Of a stretch of DNA of 64,000 nucleotides, positions 10,396 through 21,333 are shown piece after piece (within the stretch, counting starts at the first letter, position 1; each line of letters begins with the position of its first letter). The position numbers were made by a program, and so were the translations under genes. The notes below the pieces were generated by a model. The model had not been told where the DNA came from, made no database searches, and saw nothing but the letters and a program-made list of their open reading frames with translations. The stretch is from Rhabditophanes sp. KR3021 (lineage: Eukaryota; Nematoda; Chromadorea; Rhabditida; Alloionematidae): positions 1,736,001 to 1,800,000 of the forward strand of contig CAUJLY010000002.1 in assembly GCA_963281155.1 (NCBI GenBank), written 5' to 3'.

Positions 10396-11607
10396 ATGGT
10401 TGACACAAATATTAAACTTTTACCTATTTTTAATAAACATTTAGCTGTCTATTGTTTAATTTTATTAAGCCTATGTGCAATTGTTCAATGCTATACATGG
10501 TGTAAACCAAATGATAGACTTTATGATGAATATAAATTAAAGGAATGCAGTTCAATTGAACCATTCCTTAGAGACGGAAAAGTGAATTATGAGTACAAAG
10601 AGCTCAGTTCTAATAATGAGATAGCAGAATTTACTAAATATGATTTTAAAACGGATCAATGTCATTCCTATATTGGGGAGGTACTATCTTGGAAAAAATT
10701 AAAAATTGAATTTAAAGATAAATGGTATATTTATCCAACAACAACAAGACAGTTTGATAACGATGGATATAGAAGATCTGCTTATTATAATCATGATGAA
10801 AGCACCTATTTCCCATCATGTATAAAGAACCAATATAACACTAAATATGTGGGAAATAATTTGTACATGTCAACAGATTACGTTAGAAATTATTATGACA
10901 ATAACAAAAACAAATTGGATATTGAATTATTGAACAAAACAATTGCTGAACTATGTCCAAATGTAATTGAGAACGTTTTTAAGGTAAAAAGTCTTGGTTC
11001 ATTTAATGTAACTGAAATAAATATTTTTTTAAAAGAACGATTGGGTGAGGAGAATATTCAAGCTGAAAACCACAATAATACTTTGAAATTCAGAGACTGC
11101 AGTAAACCAAGAATAAACAGTGTTTTTAGAGATAAAGAAGTCGAAAATACTTGCTACCATGATTTTCCTATACTTATTAGTAGCCCTAATGAACTTAGTA
11201 GTCGTATTTTGTTTACAGAAGATGGTGTAAACCTAAAAGACAGCTCATGTAAAGCAGTATGCCCGTGTATAATGCCGGGATTTTACAATATTTATTTCCA
11301 AGCTAGTTTATTAGTTAACATAGTCTTGGCATGTTGTGTAGTCGTGTTGACAGGGGTATTTGTTTCTGTGAAATGGTGTAGCAGAGAAAGAACTGTGAAG
11401 TCTAAAGTAAAAAGGAATACATTTTGTGGGATAAACATTGGAACAAACTTAATTATCAGAAACATATGTAATATTTTCGGAGCCATTCAAAATATTATTA
11501 CGATCAAAAATATTAAAAGTATTTTTAATGGTGTTTTAATTCAACACATTGTCATGGGCATAAGTCAAATGTTTTATCAATTCTTAACTAACTATTACCT
11601 TTTTTAA
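10396..11607 (+). CDS. Unrecognised cysteine-rich membrane protein (paralogue B)
   Basis: A single-exon gene of 403 residues. A hydrophobic signal segment lies at about 15-34 (AVYCLILLSLCAIVQCYTW). The cysteine-bearing ectodomain shares blocks with the preceding gene: TKYDFKTDQC, KYVGNNLYMS, LCPNVIENVFKVKS, VENTCYHDFPILI. A membrane helix follows at about 305-325 (LLVNIVLACCVVVLTGVFV). Unlike paralogue A it has a further ~75-residue tail, basic and then rich in I, N and F (NIFGAIQNIITIKNIK), possibly membrane-associated. No known family was recognised. The A-B spacing is 393 bases on the same strand, consistent with local duplication. Confidence 0.75.
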   Translation: MVDTNIKLLPIFNKHLAVYCLILLSLCAIVQCYTWCKPNDRLYDEYKLKECSSIEPFLRDGKVNYEYKELSSNNEIAEFTKYDFKTDQCHSYIGEVLSWKKLKIEFKDKWYIYPTTTRQFDNDGYRRSAYYNHDESTYFPSCIKNQYNTKYVGNNLYMSTDYVRNYYDNNKNKLDIELLNKTIAELCPNVIENVFKVKSLGSFNVTEINIFLKERLGEENIQAENHNNTLKFRDCSKPRINSVFRDKEVENTCYHDFPILISSPNELSSRILFTEDGVNLKDSSCKAVCPCIMPGFYNIYFQASLLVNIVLACCVVVLTGVFVSVKWCSRERTVKSKVKRNTFCGINIGTNLIIRNICNIFGAIQNIITIKNIKSIFNGVLIQHIVMGISQMFYQFLTNYYLF

Positions 11608-11987
11608 CATTCTTTGACACTACAACGGATATGATTATTATAATATATACTTAAATAAATACCGATTTCATATTTAAAACCTCGTTCGTATCTCTTTATT
11701 CAAAAAGTATATTAAAAAATACTTAAAAATAGGATTGTTGTGAAGTAAAAAATAATTAAAACCCTAACGTAGATTAACAATCGCCGATTTTATGTTTTTG
11801 AATAGATAACAGGACAAAGGAAAAGTATTTACAAAACAAACTGCTGTTTTACTAATTTAGACTATTTACACCATGATTTGGAATTAGCACTTTCTAATAG
11901 CAACATGCATTGCTGTAAAGAAATATCTGTACAAAAATGGGAATTATTTTGTCTAAAATATAATTTCTAATCACTGTACTTAGAAAG

Positions 11988-12668
11988 ACATATGTTCATA
12001 TTTATCTATATTTTCACATTTACTTTCAAAGTGGATCAAATCGTGTTCCTTTTCTGCTACACACCGTCATTGGGATGATTGAATATTTTCCAGATTGTTT
12101 TCAGCAAGTCAAAAATGATACACTTAGCCTCTACCAATGTCCAATATTGACAATGCAACATTCACCAGAGAAGTTATCCAATTTGTAAAACATGATTTTA
12201 TGAATAACCAAGGCAATGCTTTCAATCAAACAATCTTTAACATAAGCCATTTTATACTTTACATAACTGATCCTCAACCCATATATTGGGAGAGTTTGTA
12301 ACGTACAAGCTGTGTCGATTCAACATCCATTTGTTTAGGAAACAATGTTTGGATACCGCCATTCAATGGATCTAGTGAACCAGAAGCTTCTTATAAGGAT
12401 TTAGACAAAATCGAGAAATTATATCACAAAATTTGTAGCAACTTTATGTTTCCTATGAATGGTGTCTCTCAAATTAATAATTTTTTGCTAGATAGCCGGG
12501 GATTGAGCATTTTAATGTTTTTTCACATGAAGCGCAAAAACTTAAAGTTTATTTTTGCAAGCAGTTCAAGCCAACAAAAATTATTAGGAGTAAGAAAATA
12601 GAAAACGTTTGCTATGACATGATTCCTGTTAAAATCAATAATAGGACCTTTTTCTTACCTAATTGAAT
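11988..12668 (+). pseudogene. Decayed third copy of the cysteine-rich membrane protein family
   Basis: Reading across frames recovers the conserved blocks of the two intact neighbours in the right order. A hydrophobic start at about 11991 (MFIFIYIFTFTF) comes first, then CFQQVKNDTLSLYQC and REVIQFVKHDF. A new frame gives CVDSTSICLGNNVWIPP, then KLYHKICSNFMF, then GVSQINNFLLDSRGLS. After another frame change come FCKQFKPTKIIRSKK and ENVCYDMIPVKI, and then a stop at about 12663. At least two frameshifts and several stops break the gene, and the membrane helix is not seen. The 11608-11987 stretch upstream holds no supported gene. Confidence 0.8.
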
Positions 12669-13042
12669 TGCAAGAAACATCACAGACAGCTGAATACCCA
12701 ATTATTAAAATAGAAGAAATTGACAAAACTAACTCGGTCAAAACTCGTACCACTTTCAATCTTTTACGTATCTGCTTGTTATGATTTCTGAATTGGGCTC
12801 AGGAAATTATATTTGACGAAAGTATAACGATTACTAAATAAGCAGTGATTATGGGGGAGTAATTCTTAAAAATAATTTTAATAAAGCACTTTCATTTAAT
12901 TGAACATTTTCAATAAACACCTTTATTGCCTATTTTTATTCAACACAGTTATATTTATTTTAATTTTTATTGAAAGCAACGACACAAATTACAAAACAAC
13001 AATGGAATTAATTTAATTAATTTACTTTACAAGCAAAATAAA

Positions 13043-14809
13043 CTAGTGCTGTTTTTTAGAATCATGATTCTCGGAGTTCTTTAATCTATGCTTTTTTTCA
13101 TGGTGTCTGGAACTTTTGTGATGCTTTTTCTCTTTATCATATTTCTTTGAAGGCTCTTCGTCATGACGGCGTCTTCTTTTCTTATCCGGATCTTCTACTC
13201 TTTGAGGACTACTTCTTTTATTCTTGTTTTCTTTCTTTGATACAGTTTCATCTTCAAACGAATCCCAGCGACCTCTTGCTAGTTCATTGTTGATAGGAGG
13301 CATTGAGAAACCAGGAGGAAACAATGGGAATCCAGTATCTGAGCTAAAATAAACTTAATTAATTACAACACCATCTTTTAACTTACCATGCAAACTGATT
13401 ATTCATAGAATAAGGCATCATTTGGGCTCCAAAGGAATGAGCAATATTCACATGATTGGGTTTGATTGTTTTGGTTAAATTAGAAAAACTACCAACATCG
13501 TTACTGATATTTACTGGACTCAGCTGTTTTTGATGTGGTTCACAACAAAGTTCCAAACTGCTTTCGGAATCGTCCTGAGCTAAAGGATTCTCCTGCCCAC
13601 TAATATTATCTAAAAGGGTTTCTGCTGTAATTTTAGAATTAATTGCGAGACTAAGAGGAGTAGTCAGGTCAATAGAAACAATTGCAGGAGGTGTACTTTT
13701 TAAAATACCATTAACAGAAGAAACAATATCGTTATACTTAGTATCTACAATTTTATTATCAACGGTTTGATCACTTAAACATGTTAAAGATAAAGTATAA
13801 TGACCAACTTTTTCACGAAGTTTTTTATTTGAACAGAAACTATTAGAGGTCATCTTTTTTTGTTGGCAACCAGTACCAGGACATTTAACATCTTTTGAGT
13901 CAAAGATTTTTTTTGTTAAACAATCGGCACAAAATGAACTACCACAACACATGGTTAGGACAGCATCTTTGAAAATAGAATTGCAAAGTGGGCATGTCAA
14001 TTCAAATGGCAATTCATTCATTTTTGACCTTTCTTCAGCTTTTTTGTCGAGATCTACCTGAGGAATAGTATTAGATTCGGCTATTCTTTGGTTTCTTGCT
14101 CTCCAATGCATGATAGGTACAACATATTTTCCAGAAGGATGCAACATGGCGTGGGGATCATCTTTTGTACTGGTCATCAACTCCTCAGATGGAATACCAG
14201 TAGTTCTTTTTGTGTTCATCTAAAATGATAAAATCAGAAATTAAGGTTGGTCCAAACTTACCATCGGACACGTTTTGTACCAATGGCCAGGCTGAAGACA
14301 TCTGTTGCAGACATAACTAGAAGGCGGCGGAGTTCCAGATTGGTTGAACGTCTTTCTTTGGTAATTAGAAGAATGGTACGCCACGGTACTTGTATGCTTC
14401 ATGTGGGTTATACGTTCTGATTCAGACATAGCTTCGTAGTTGACCAACGTAGCAGCATCAGTAGTTCCAGTTAGACCCTTTGTTCCATCTCCATAGACAT
14501 TTGACTCTCTAAAGACAATGATAAATAGGTATAATTACAATGAAAAACTTACAATAATTTAGGCAACTTGGATGCACCATTCCTTGGGACTCTTTTAATA
14601 ACAACTGAGCTATTTCTAGGAATAAAGTCATCGTCTTTGTACTCCTCGTGCGTGTGTGCATTTTGAACCTCCAAGTCAAAGGTATCTATCCTAATGCTTT
14701 CCTTTTCACATATAACTTGCTTCAACTGATTAATTTTGACTGTTAACCCCGAGATACCAACGATATTGTAAGACAGAGCGTTTCTAAACTTGTAGTGAAC
14801 CGAAGACAT
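13043..14809 (-). CDS. RBBP6-like E3 ligase / mRNA 3'-processing factor (DWNN, zinc knuckle, RING)
   Basis: Four exons (14809-14553, 14508-14262, 14219-13387, 13343-13043) are joined in phase and encode 545 residues. Residues 1-85 are the ubiquitin-like DWNN domain (MSSVHYKFRNALSYN ... IPRNSSVVIKRVP in register with RBBP6). A CCHC zinc knuckle follows (CNRCLQPGHWYKTC). Next comes the TTGIP...HPSGKYVVPI linker typical of the family, then a RING/U-box-like finger (CPLCNSIFKDAVLTMCCGSSFCADC ... CPGTGC). The C-terminus is a short lysine/histidine-rich tail (KHHKSSRHHEKKHR). RBBP6/Mpe1 works with the cleavage and polyadenylation complex and as a ubiquitin ligase. The long RS- and p53-binding regions of vertebrate RBBP6 are absent, which is normal for invertebrate short forms. 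Identification is strong. Confidence 0.93.
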
Positions 14810-15769
14810 CTTCCGGTTATTTGAATGATCTGAAAGTAAAGATAGAGATTAGTAGGAATATTTGTAATATTTTGGGTATGCAATATAATCTCAGATATCA
14901 ACGCTAAGGAATAGAAGTATGACAATATGCACTAAATTTGAATGATCGTAGTAACATTCTCCAATGTTTTCGTGACAAATCGTTACAAGACATTGGGAAT
15001 TTTGTTGCGGCAAGTGTACGAACAATATTTATAACATAACAAGTGCACATAATTTTTGTAAATAAAACGCATATAGAAATACATATATAGATGTCAAGCA
15101 ACAGCCATGCTTTGAATTTGATACCAACTGATCTGATTATCATTGTTCTCGTTTTATATGTTTCATAAGTTTAGGTTCAATAGATTAGCCGATAAGGCGA
15201 GACGCATTTGGTGTTAGATAAGATAAATGCTAAATAATCAAGTAATTTTTAATCTATTAAACATATTAGCATTTTGGGTAAGAAAATTGTGCCACATTCA
15301 AATAAAAGTATTTAACATCATTGGGGCAACGTTGACAAGTTAGTTGACAAACATGCGTCAATTTTAATTATGGTTTACATGCTCCAATTAATTCAAAATT
15401 AATTTAATAATCAAGTTAAGTATATGCGATTGATAAATATCGCTATAGATACAAGGTATGAGCTAAAACAGAAGCTTAAAATATAGAAAAATTTCAATGT
15501 TTTACTCTCAACTCGAATGAAACTATACAATATCCTAATCTCAAAATGTCGTACTTATTTTAAAGGAAATTTACGCTGATTGCAGTTGCAGGATTCTTCT
15601 ACAGATTTATCGTTGACATTAATTATTGGTTTAAAACATCGAATTACTAAAAGATTTAATGATTTTGGTAAAATAATTATAGATGGCCAGGTCGGTTTTT
15701 TATTTTTAGAATAAACTTTGTGTAAAATTTGCCTTTTAAAGTCTTAAGCAAGTTGATCATTTAGTTAGA
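14810..15769. other. Intergenic, no supported gene
   Basis: About 960 bases of AT-rich spacer upstream of the RBBP6-like gene. Minus-strand frames at 14743-14925 and 14904-15143 are AT-driven and show no domain or splice logic. Nothing else was recognised. Confidence 0.5.
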
Positions 15770-16249
15770 CTAAAAAATTAAAATTAAATCACCGCACAAA
15801 AAAAGTCGCCCCCATTCGAATGCAAATACTTTAAGGCCAAGGCAAGTTGATGAATTATAGAGGTACAAATATTCTCTGAAAAATTTCAGAATATGGACCT
15901 CGTTTTCAACAAAAAAAGATTTTCCCTCAATTTTGGATTTATTTATTTCCTTAAGAGCATATCTAGTATTTGAGGGAGATGTTTTGTCTGTTAGGAGATA
16001 AACTTCACTAAAATTGCCATTTTCAATTTGCTGATGGATGGTAAATTGGTCTTCGAGGTCGTAATTGGAACGGATAGGTTTGATGAAGTGAGTGTTGGTG
16101 ATAATGCCTTCATTTTTGCGGATGTCATCTTTGGCTGAGATGTTGGATTGGTTGTTTGTGGTCTTGTGATTATGATGAAACAGGAGATGGAGATGAGGAT
16201 GGTGATCTTTGGGTGTTATTAATGTAAACAATCTGACAGTCAATAACAA
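15770..16249 (-). pseudogene. Decayed doublecortin-like / CaMK-type protein kinase fragment
   Basis: A 159-codon minus frame contains the kinase N-lobe: a glycine-rich loop (IENGNFSEVYLL), the VAIK-type lysine (YALKEINKSKIEG), and the helix-C glutamate (ENEVHILK). The pattern is closest to DCLK/ZYG-8 kinases, which regulate microtubules. After HILK the frame runs into nonsense. In a different frame the next bases read HQLALALKYLHSNGG, the helix E that precedes the catalytic loop. The segment between helix C and helix E is therefore deleted, and no HRD or DFG motif follows. There is also no in-frame ATG; only a TTG opens the frame. This is a non-functional relic. Confidence 0.75.
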
Positions 16250-17039
16250 CTTTTTTACTTTATTTGGAAAAAATGAATGAAGTCTTTTTTACACAATCTA
16301 TATAAAGGATTTCCAAATGTTGAAACACTATAGAAGATTAGATTGAATGCCTGGAAGTTCCTTTAACCAACATGCGATATCACAGAAACAACGATGTTCT
16401 AAATATTATTAAATATCTACTTGATTACCTAATACACATATCTTTATAAACATGTTTGTTATAATGTTCGATGTACTTAAGAATAACTGCTTTCAGTTAA
16501 GGTTTGATTCTTGCTTTGTGTAGAAATAAAGTACCGCTTATAACTCCTTAAACGGTTTGTGTTAAGAGTTAATATTTAATCACAAATTTAGCACATGCTC
16601 CGGCAAACAGTAAAATAAGTTCCAATTGTTTTCCAAAATAAACCATAAAATGTTGCCATAAATCCGTAAGCTACTTACCATCTTTATTTAACTCTCATCT
16701 TACTGACTTCAGTCAAACACAAGAAACAATTTTTTATAATTTACAAATCTTATGCATAACAAAGATTCGTAGGCCTATGTCTGTTGTATATTTTGCATAT
16801 TAAGTTTTATTTACATATTATTTTTGATGTAATCGTCATTGTTTTATTCGTACTTCCTATATATTCAAAGGTTAACTTTGTCTACAAAATCAGTCTGCTT
16901 TAGTTTAATAAAACTATTATATCGTCTTATGAATATTTTTTCATTTTAATAATATCAAAAAAACATTTATTTTGCAAACAGTAAATTTATTTTAAAATAA
17001 CTCGGTGTTTCATTGTATTATAATTATAAATAGACCACT
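16250..17039. other. Intergenic, no supported gene
   Basis: About 790 bases of AT-rich spacer between the kinase relic and the first DXO-family gene. No coding, RNA or repeat feature was recognised. Confidence 0.5.
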
Positions 17040-18083
17040 TTATGGGAATGCTTCTAGTAAATCTTGATTAAAGATTTCAAAATCAAAGAACTTGTCTTTG
17101 AAATGCTCATAAATAATTGGCTCCTCTTTAGATTTTTTCTTAGTCATATGAACAAATTTACAATTTGTGTTGTCTTCAAAAGTTTCAATGACTTTTCTTA
17201 GAATTCCATGTAAGTTTTTAAATACCCCCGAAGTAGGAAGCTTATACTTCGGAACAAATTTGGACTTATTGATCTTAGTCACATTTACGATTTTGTTTGT
17301 TGTAAAGTTTCTAAGTCCAACAACAATATAATCAATGTCGTTCATGAAGCACTGTGTCCATGTCTTCAAAGCTTTAGCGTATATAAAGTTGGTTCCCTTG
17401 GATGCATTAGACGTCTTGATCTCCAAATACTTCCCATTCTTGTCAATACAATCAGTTTCACAAGAGTAAGTAATCTTGATATCTTTCTCAGGATCATTAT
17501 TTCCAGATCTAACAATCGACTTGCAGAAAACTCTAAATTGTTCACTTGAATTTAACTTTTCCTGTCCTGCAGTATCACATCCATCACCTCTTGTTGTTAT
17601 AAAGGTTTCAAAATTCTGACCCACATATTCTTCTTTCCTCATATCTAAGCAATAAAAACTTTCTTTACCCTTTTTTTCCTTAAAATCATCAGGAAATTCA
17701 ATCATAAACAGTACGCCATGGTGTTTGCAAATAATTACATCAATCTCTTGGTCAATATAGCATGAAACTGCTAATTTTGTGGCCAGACCTCTTGAAATAA
17801 ATATATCTGCGTCAAAGAGCCCCTCTTTCAGGGTATCCTTTTGCTTTGCCAAATACAGAATACCATTACAACGCATGTCTAATTTACTTTTAAGACCAGT
17901 TGGCTCCCATTTTTCATAACCTTTCATTAAATCATACTTTTGGCCTGTTTTCAAGCATGCTTCATTAAAATACTTAGCAGTTGTTCGCCCGGGAATCACG
18001 GTTGAATTTTGGTCAAAAGAAATTTCTGCGACTACTTCTGGCTTTGAGAAGTAGCTGTAGCTTCCGTTTCTAGGAGAGCTCAT
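17040..18083 (-). CDS. DXO/Rai1/Dom3Z-family decapping exoribonuclease, copy 1
   Basis: A single-exon gene of 347 residues starting at ATG 18083. The DXO-type active-site order is present in the second half: an acidic pair in ITYSCETDCIDK (E-x-D), then LEIKTS (E-x-K), then the hydrophobic G-x-R motif VVGLRNF. These residues bind the divalent metals and substrate in enzymes that remove aberrant or NAD+ caps and degrade RNA 5' to 3'. The upstream region has the usual arginine-bearing DMRCNGIL segment. The neighbouring gene is a divergent paralogue on the same strand about 100 bases away, pointing to local duplication. In C. elegans such genes include dom-3 and eol-1. All key residues are present, so activity is plausible. 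Confidence 0.85.
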   Translation of the reverse strand: MSSPRNGSYSYFSKPEVVAEISFDQNSTVIPGRTTAKYFNEACLKTGQKYDLMKGYEKWEPTGLKSKLDMRCNGILYLAKQKDTLKEGLFDADIFISRGLATKLAVSCYIDQEIDVIICKHHGVLFMIEFPDDFKEKKGKESFYCLDMRKEEYVGQNFETFITTRGDGCDTAGQEKLNSSEQFRVFCKSIVRSGNNDPEKDIKITYSCETDCIDKNGKYLEIKTSNASKGTNFIYAKALKTWTQCFMNDIDYIVVGLRNFTTNKIVNVTKINKSKFVPKYKLPTSGVFKNLHGILRKVIETFEDNTNCKFVHMTKKKSKEEPIIYEHFKDKFFDFEIFNQDLLEAFP

Positions 18084-18184
18084 CTAAAATAATTAACGAT
18101 AAAATATAAAACAATTAGAAGATAATAAACGAAAGTAAGCGTCATATTTTCAAACTTAAGTGTACAAAATATTTATTTAATCAA

Positions 18185-19276
18185 TTAAATTTTGGGAAAC
18201 ATCTCCCTAAAGGCATTATTCAGAATATCTTCTTTTACTGTGTCGTCATCCCACCTTACCATCTCCAAATAGTTTCTTCCTTTAATCTTCTCCAAAATGA
18301 CAAATGAGTCTTTAGTTCCTATTTCAAACTCTTTCTTTACAAATGCCAAAACTTTATGCACGTAATTTAAGCAAACACATCTGTTGAATTTGGCCGGAGA
18401 CTTGGAATCTCCGATTTCGGATGTCCTTGTTGTTCCAGTCTTTTTGACAAAACCTTCCTTATCTCTATATCCAACGGCAATCTTTTCAATATTCACCAAG
18501 TACGACTGAAGGTACCATTTAATAGCTTTGAATTTCCAAAAAGAGTTATTTAGAGTGTCGTATTGTGTTTTGAGTTCAATGTATTCACCAGTTGAGCTTA
18601 GAATGCAATCGGTCTCGGCTCCATATACAATACTAATCTTTCTCAGGTCACTCGTTTTGTTTTCTTGGAATGTTCCTTTAAATACAATGCAGTGTTCCTC
18701 ATTGGTGTCTACAGGCTTCTTCGTGTTAGGCATTGAATCTATATCATCCATAGTCACAAACTGTTCAAATTTATGCCCCCAATAGCTAGCTTTTATCTCA
18801 TATTCACTAGCATTTGCTTGTCTTTCGAGTCCAACTTCAGTTGGAAGTTCGCACAAAAAGATAACATTGTTGTACCAGACTGCTGCAATTCTAAAGACGT
18901 CGTCTCCAAGGTATGGAACACATCCGATTTTAGTCAAAATTCCACGCCAACAAACCATATCTGCTTCATGGAGAATCTTCTTGACAGAAAGACCTCTGGA
19001 AGGCGTCTGCATCAAAATCCACTTGATCAAGATATCCAACTTTTCATTGCTATCTTTTTTAATAAACGTTTCGTATCCTTCATTTAAATTAAAGTGATTG
19101 TCTCCATTCAAGCAGCTGTCGTCAAAATATTTTGCCTGGCTCCGTCCATACAAAATAGAGCGATCCTTTAGGACGGAAAACTCGGAAATAAAAGACTTAT
19201 AAGCGAGTGAGTGCCGTTGCTTTACAAGATCATCATCATCTGGATTGATGTAGGTCATAGTTCGATTTGTACTCAT
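18185..19276 (-). CDS. DXO/Rai1/Dom3Z-family decapping exoribonuclease, copy 2
   Basis: A single-exon gene of 363 residues. ATG 19276 (MSTNRTMTYIN) is preferred over the upstream TTG-initiated extension. The catalytic motifs are intact: IVYGAETDCIL (E-x-D), YIELKTQ (E-x-K) and IAVGYRDKEG (G-x-R-D). Overall it is similar in layout but clearly divergent from the copy just downstream at 17040, including the SILYGRSQAKYFD / TVIPGRTTAKYFN region near the N-terminus. The pair is head-to-tail with about 101 bases between them, compatible with co-transcription, although no operon signal was confirmed. It is predicted to act on incompletely capped or NAD-capped RNA. Confidence 0.85.
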   Translation of the reverse strand: MSTNRTMTYINPDDDDLVKQRHSLAYKSFISEFSVLKDRSILYGRSQAKYFDDSCLNGDNHFNLNEGYETFIKKDSNEKLDILIKWILMQTPSRGLSVKKILHEADMVCWRGILTKIGCVPYLGDDVFRIAAVWYNNVIFLCELPTEVGLERQANASEYEIKASYWGHKFEQFVTMDDIDSMPNTKKPVDTNEEHCIVFKGTFQENKTSDLRKISIVYGAETDCILSSTGEYIELKTQYDTLNNSFWKFKAIKWYLQSYLVNIEKIAVGYRDKEGFVKKTGTTRTSEIGDSKSPAKFNRCVCLNYVHKVLAFVKKEFEIGTKDSFVILEKIKGRNYLEMVRWDDDTVKEDILNNAFREMFPKI

Positions 19277-19613
19277 GTTAGTAGTGAATATGACGATCAA
19301 AAAACACCTAATTGTTATACAAAGCGCATTCTTTTAAATACTTATAGGATGACCTTCCAATGTTTCAGATGGTTTTCGCTACAAGACTTTTCCGAAAAAT
19401 TTACTTGACCAATGACACTTAATTTCAACCTACAAAACGAAACATGAGGCAATGTAAAAATAAATGATGGTTAACAGCTAGGACACCAACAATTAATATT
19501 TGCAGTAAATCAAGGTTTCTAACTAAATTTATATCAAAGTATTATTTATTCGTCTTTACACATAATTGAAAGCAAGTAATAGTTGAATAATGGAACTTTT
19601 TAAACAGCTTAGA

Positions 19614-20070
19614 TTATAACAAAACTTTAGAACGCCAACGATTATTATTTGGTAATTGAACATCAAGTATACTCCGAGCTTTCTCTTTTTTATTGTACGA
19701 TTGAATGTCGCCGCTATTTTGCCCGCCAGCTACAACAATAAATCTTTCGTTTTCAAAAGACTTGATTCCATAAACTGAAACAATCAAACTTGGCACGATT
19801 AGATAGAATTATCACCAGCGGCACATGTAGTTGTTTGGCCAAATGTTGCTATCAGCGTAATATGTTTTCTTTGGAATATCAGTCAAAAACTCCATGTTCC
19901 TTCTCGTGGGTCAAACCTAAGCTGTTCAATCAGTCATTTTTAATAATAATACCTCTGAAACTTTAAAGATTCATAATACCCTACACTATAAGTAATTTCA
20001 TCAACAATAACTGAACTGTGGCCGGCAGGTTTGTCCAATAATTTAGGAGCATCAATCCAAATCATTTTCC
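19614..20070 (-). pseudogene. Kelch-repeat protein relic
   Basis: Scattered frames on the minus strand spell kelch-like pieces in order. MIWIDAPKLLDKPAGHSSVI and DEITYSVGYYESLKFQ come first, then LRFDPREGTWSF after a frame change, then a final 60-codon frame with GIKSFENERFIVVAGGQNSG. The FDPREGTW piece closely resembles YDPREGLW in the intact BTB-kelch gene at 32581-34336. Stops and phase breaks prevent a full protein, so this is probably a truncated duplicate. Confidence 0.65.
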
Positions 20071-21333
20071 AAGATCAAAACTAAAAAGTTATTTAATTGT
20101 AAAAATAAACAATTGCTATTATTCAATATTAGGTTTTCGAGTCTTTTGTATGCGCTTTAAAACAATGAATCAGTTATTTTTTGGTACGGTCTTTTTTGTA
20201 AGATAGAATTCTAATTCGCAAATAACTTGTATTTCTTATTTTTCTATTTAATGAAATCAACTTTACCGTTATGTAATTAATTTGTACTTCAACCGAGTTT
20301 GTAATAGTCAAAGATCATTATATGATACAAGGTTTCCTTGCATTCATTAGTTAAGGACTAAAGCATATATGCTATTAAATGAGCATAAGTATGTATATTA
20401 TATGATATTAACTGAACGTGCAAGATCAACTTTCAAAGAAAAGTATAAAGTATAATAAACAACTTTATTATAAATTACTTCTTCACTTCATATAAAATAA
20501 AGTATCAAGACAACTTGACATATACAAAACCTTGGCAAAAGATTAATAGAAATGAGTACAATTCCACAAATAGAAATTATTATTTTTATACAAAACACCT
20601 ACTTTTTCATGAATTATTTTGAAGCGTAATATTCCTTCTTTTTAAGAAGGATCTGGAGAATAATATTTGGTCTCAAAGTCAGCGAGTTTTAAACCAACAA
20701 TATTGACTTTTTCCAGACTTCTTAAACGTCCGTTTTAGTAGCTATAAGCATCCGGCGTGACGATGATGGAAGAAAAAAGTTTTCATTAGATCTTTCCGTC
20801 CTGGTTGCTTATAAATTCGTTTACACCCAATAAAAACAGTTATCCTTGATTAGAAATTTATATATTCATTGTTTTACGTGTTTTTTAATTTATCTAACCA
20901 TATTTAAGAATAATCACGTCATTAGAGGCAAGAATAGTCATTTTAGATCAAAATACAGTTGTCGCTTAAAGTGATCAATATTTCCATTAAGTAAACTGAT
21001 TGAGATCACAACGTAGGCAGTTTGATGCTCTTTAATTGTGTCAGACTACTTTTGTGCAATGAGTATAATAAAACAAAGTACATGTAGATGAGAAATTCCT
21101 TTGTCGCAAAATAAATGAAGTAAAAAAATGATAAATCCTCTATTTTCGAGGTGTAAGCATGAAATACCAATATTTTTAGTTGTTCTAATCTTTTATTTAA
21201 TACAAAAAATTACTAAACGGTAACATATATGAAAGAGAAAACCTAAAACAGCATCTTTGAGATATTTATTGTGATAATAAACTTCAAAAAGATAATTCCA
21301 TAACTAATGTAGTAGTCATTTGATTGTTTCTGT
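20071..21333. other. Intergenic, with one fossil coding stretch
   Basis: AT-rich spacer of about 1.26 kb. Minus-strand 20642-20838 reads as one frame with three internal stops but coding-like residues between them (see findings). The rest shows no gene, repeat or RNA structure. Confidence 0.4.

Noticed and set aside
14743..15143. Two overlapping minus-strand frames upstream of the RBBP6-like gene
   Set aside because: They include 5'UTR-like sequence of RBBP6 and show no recognisable protein features.
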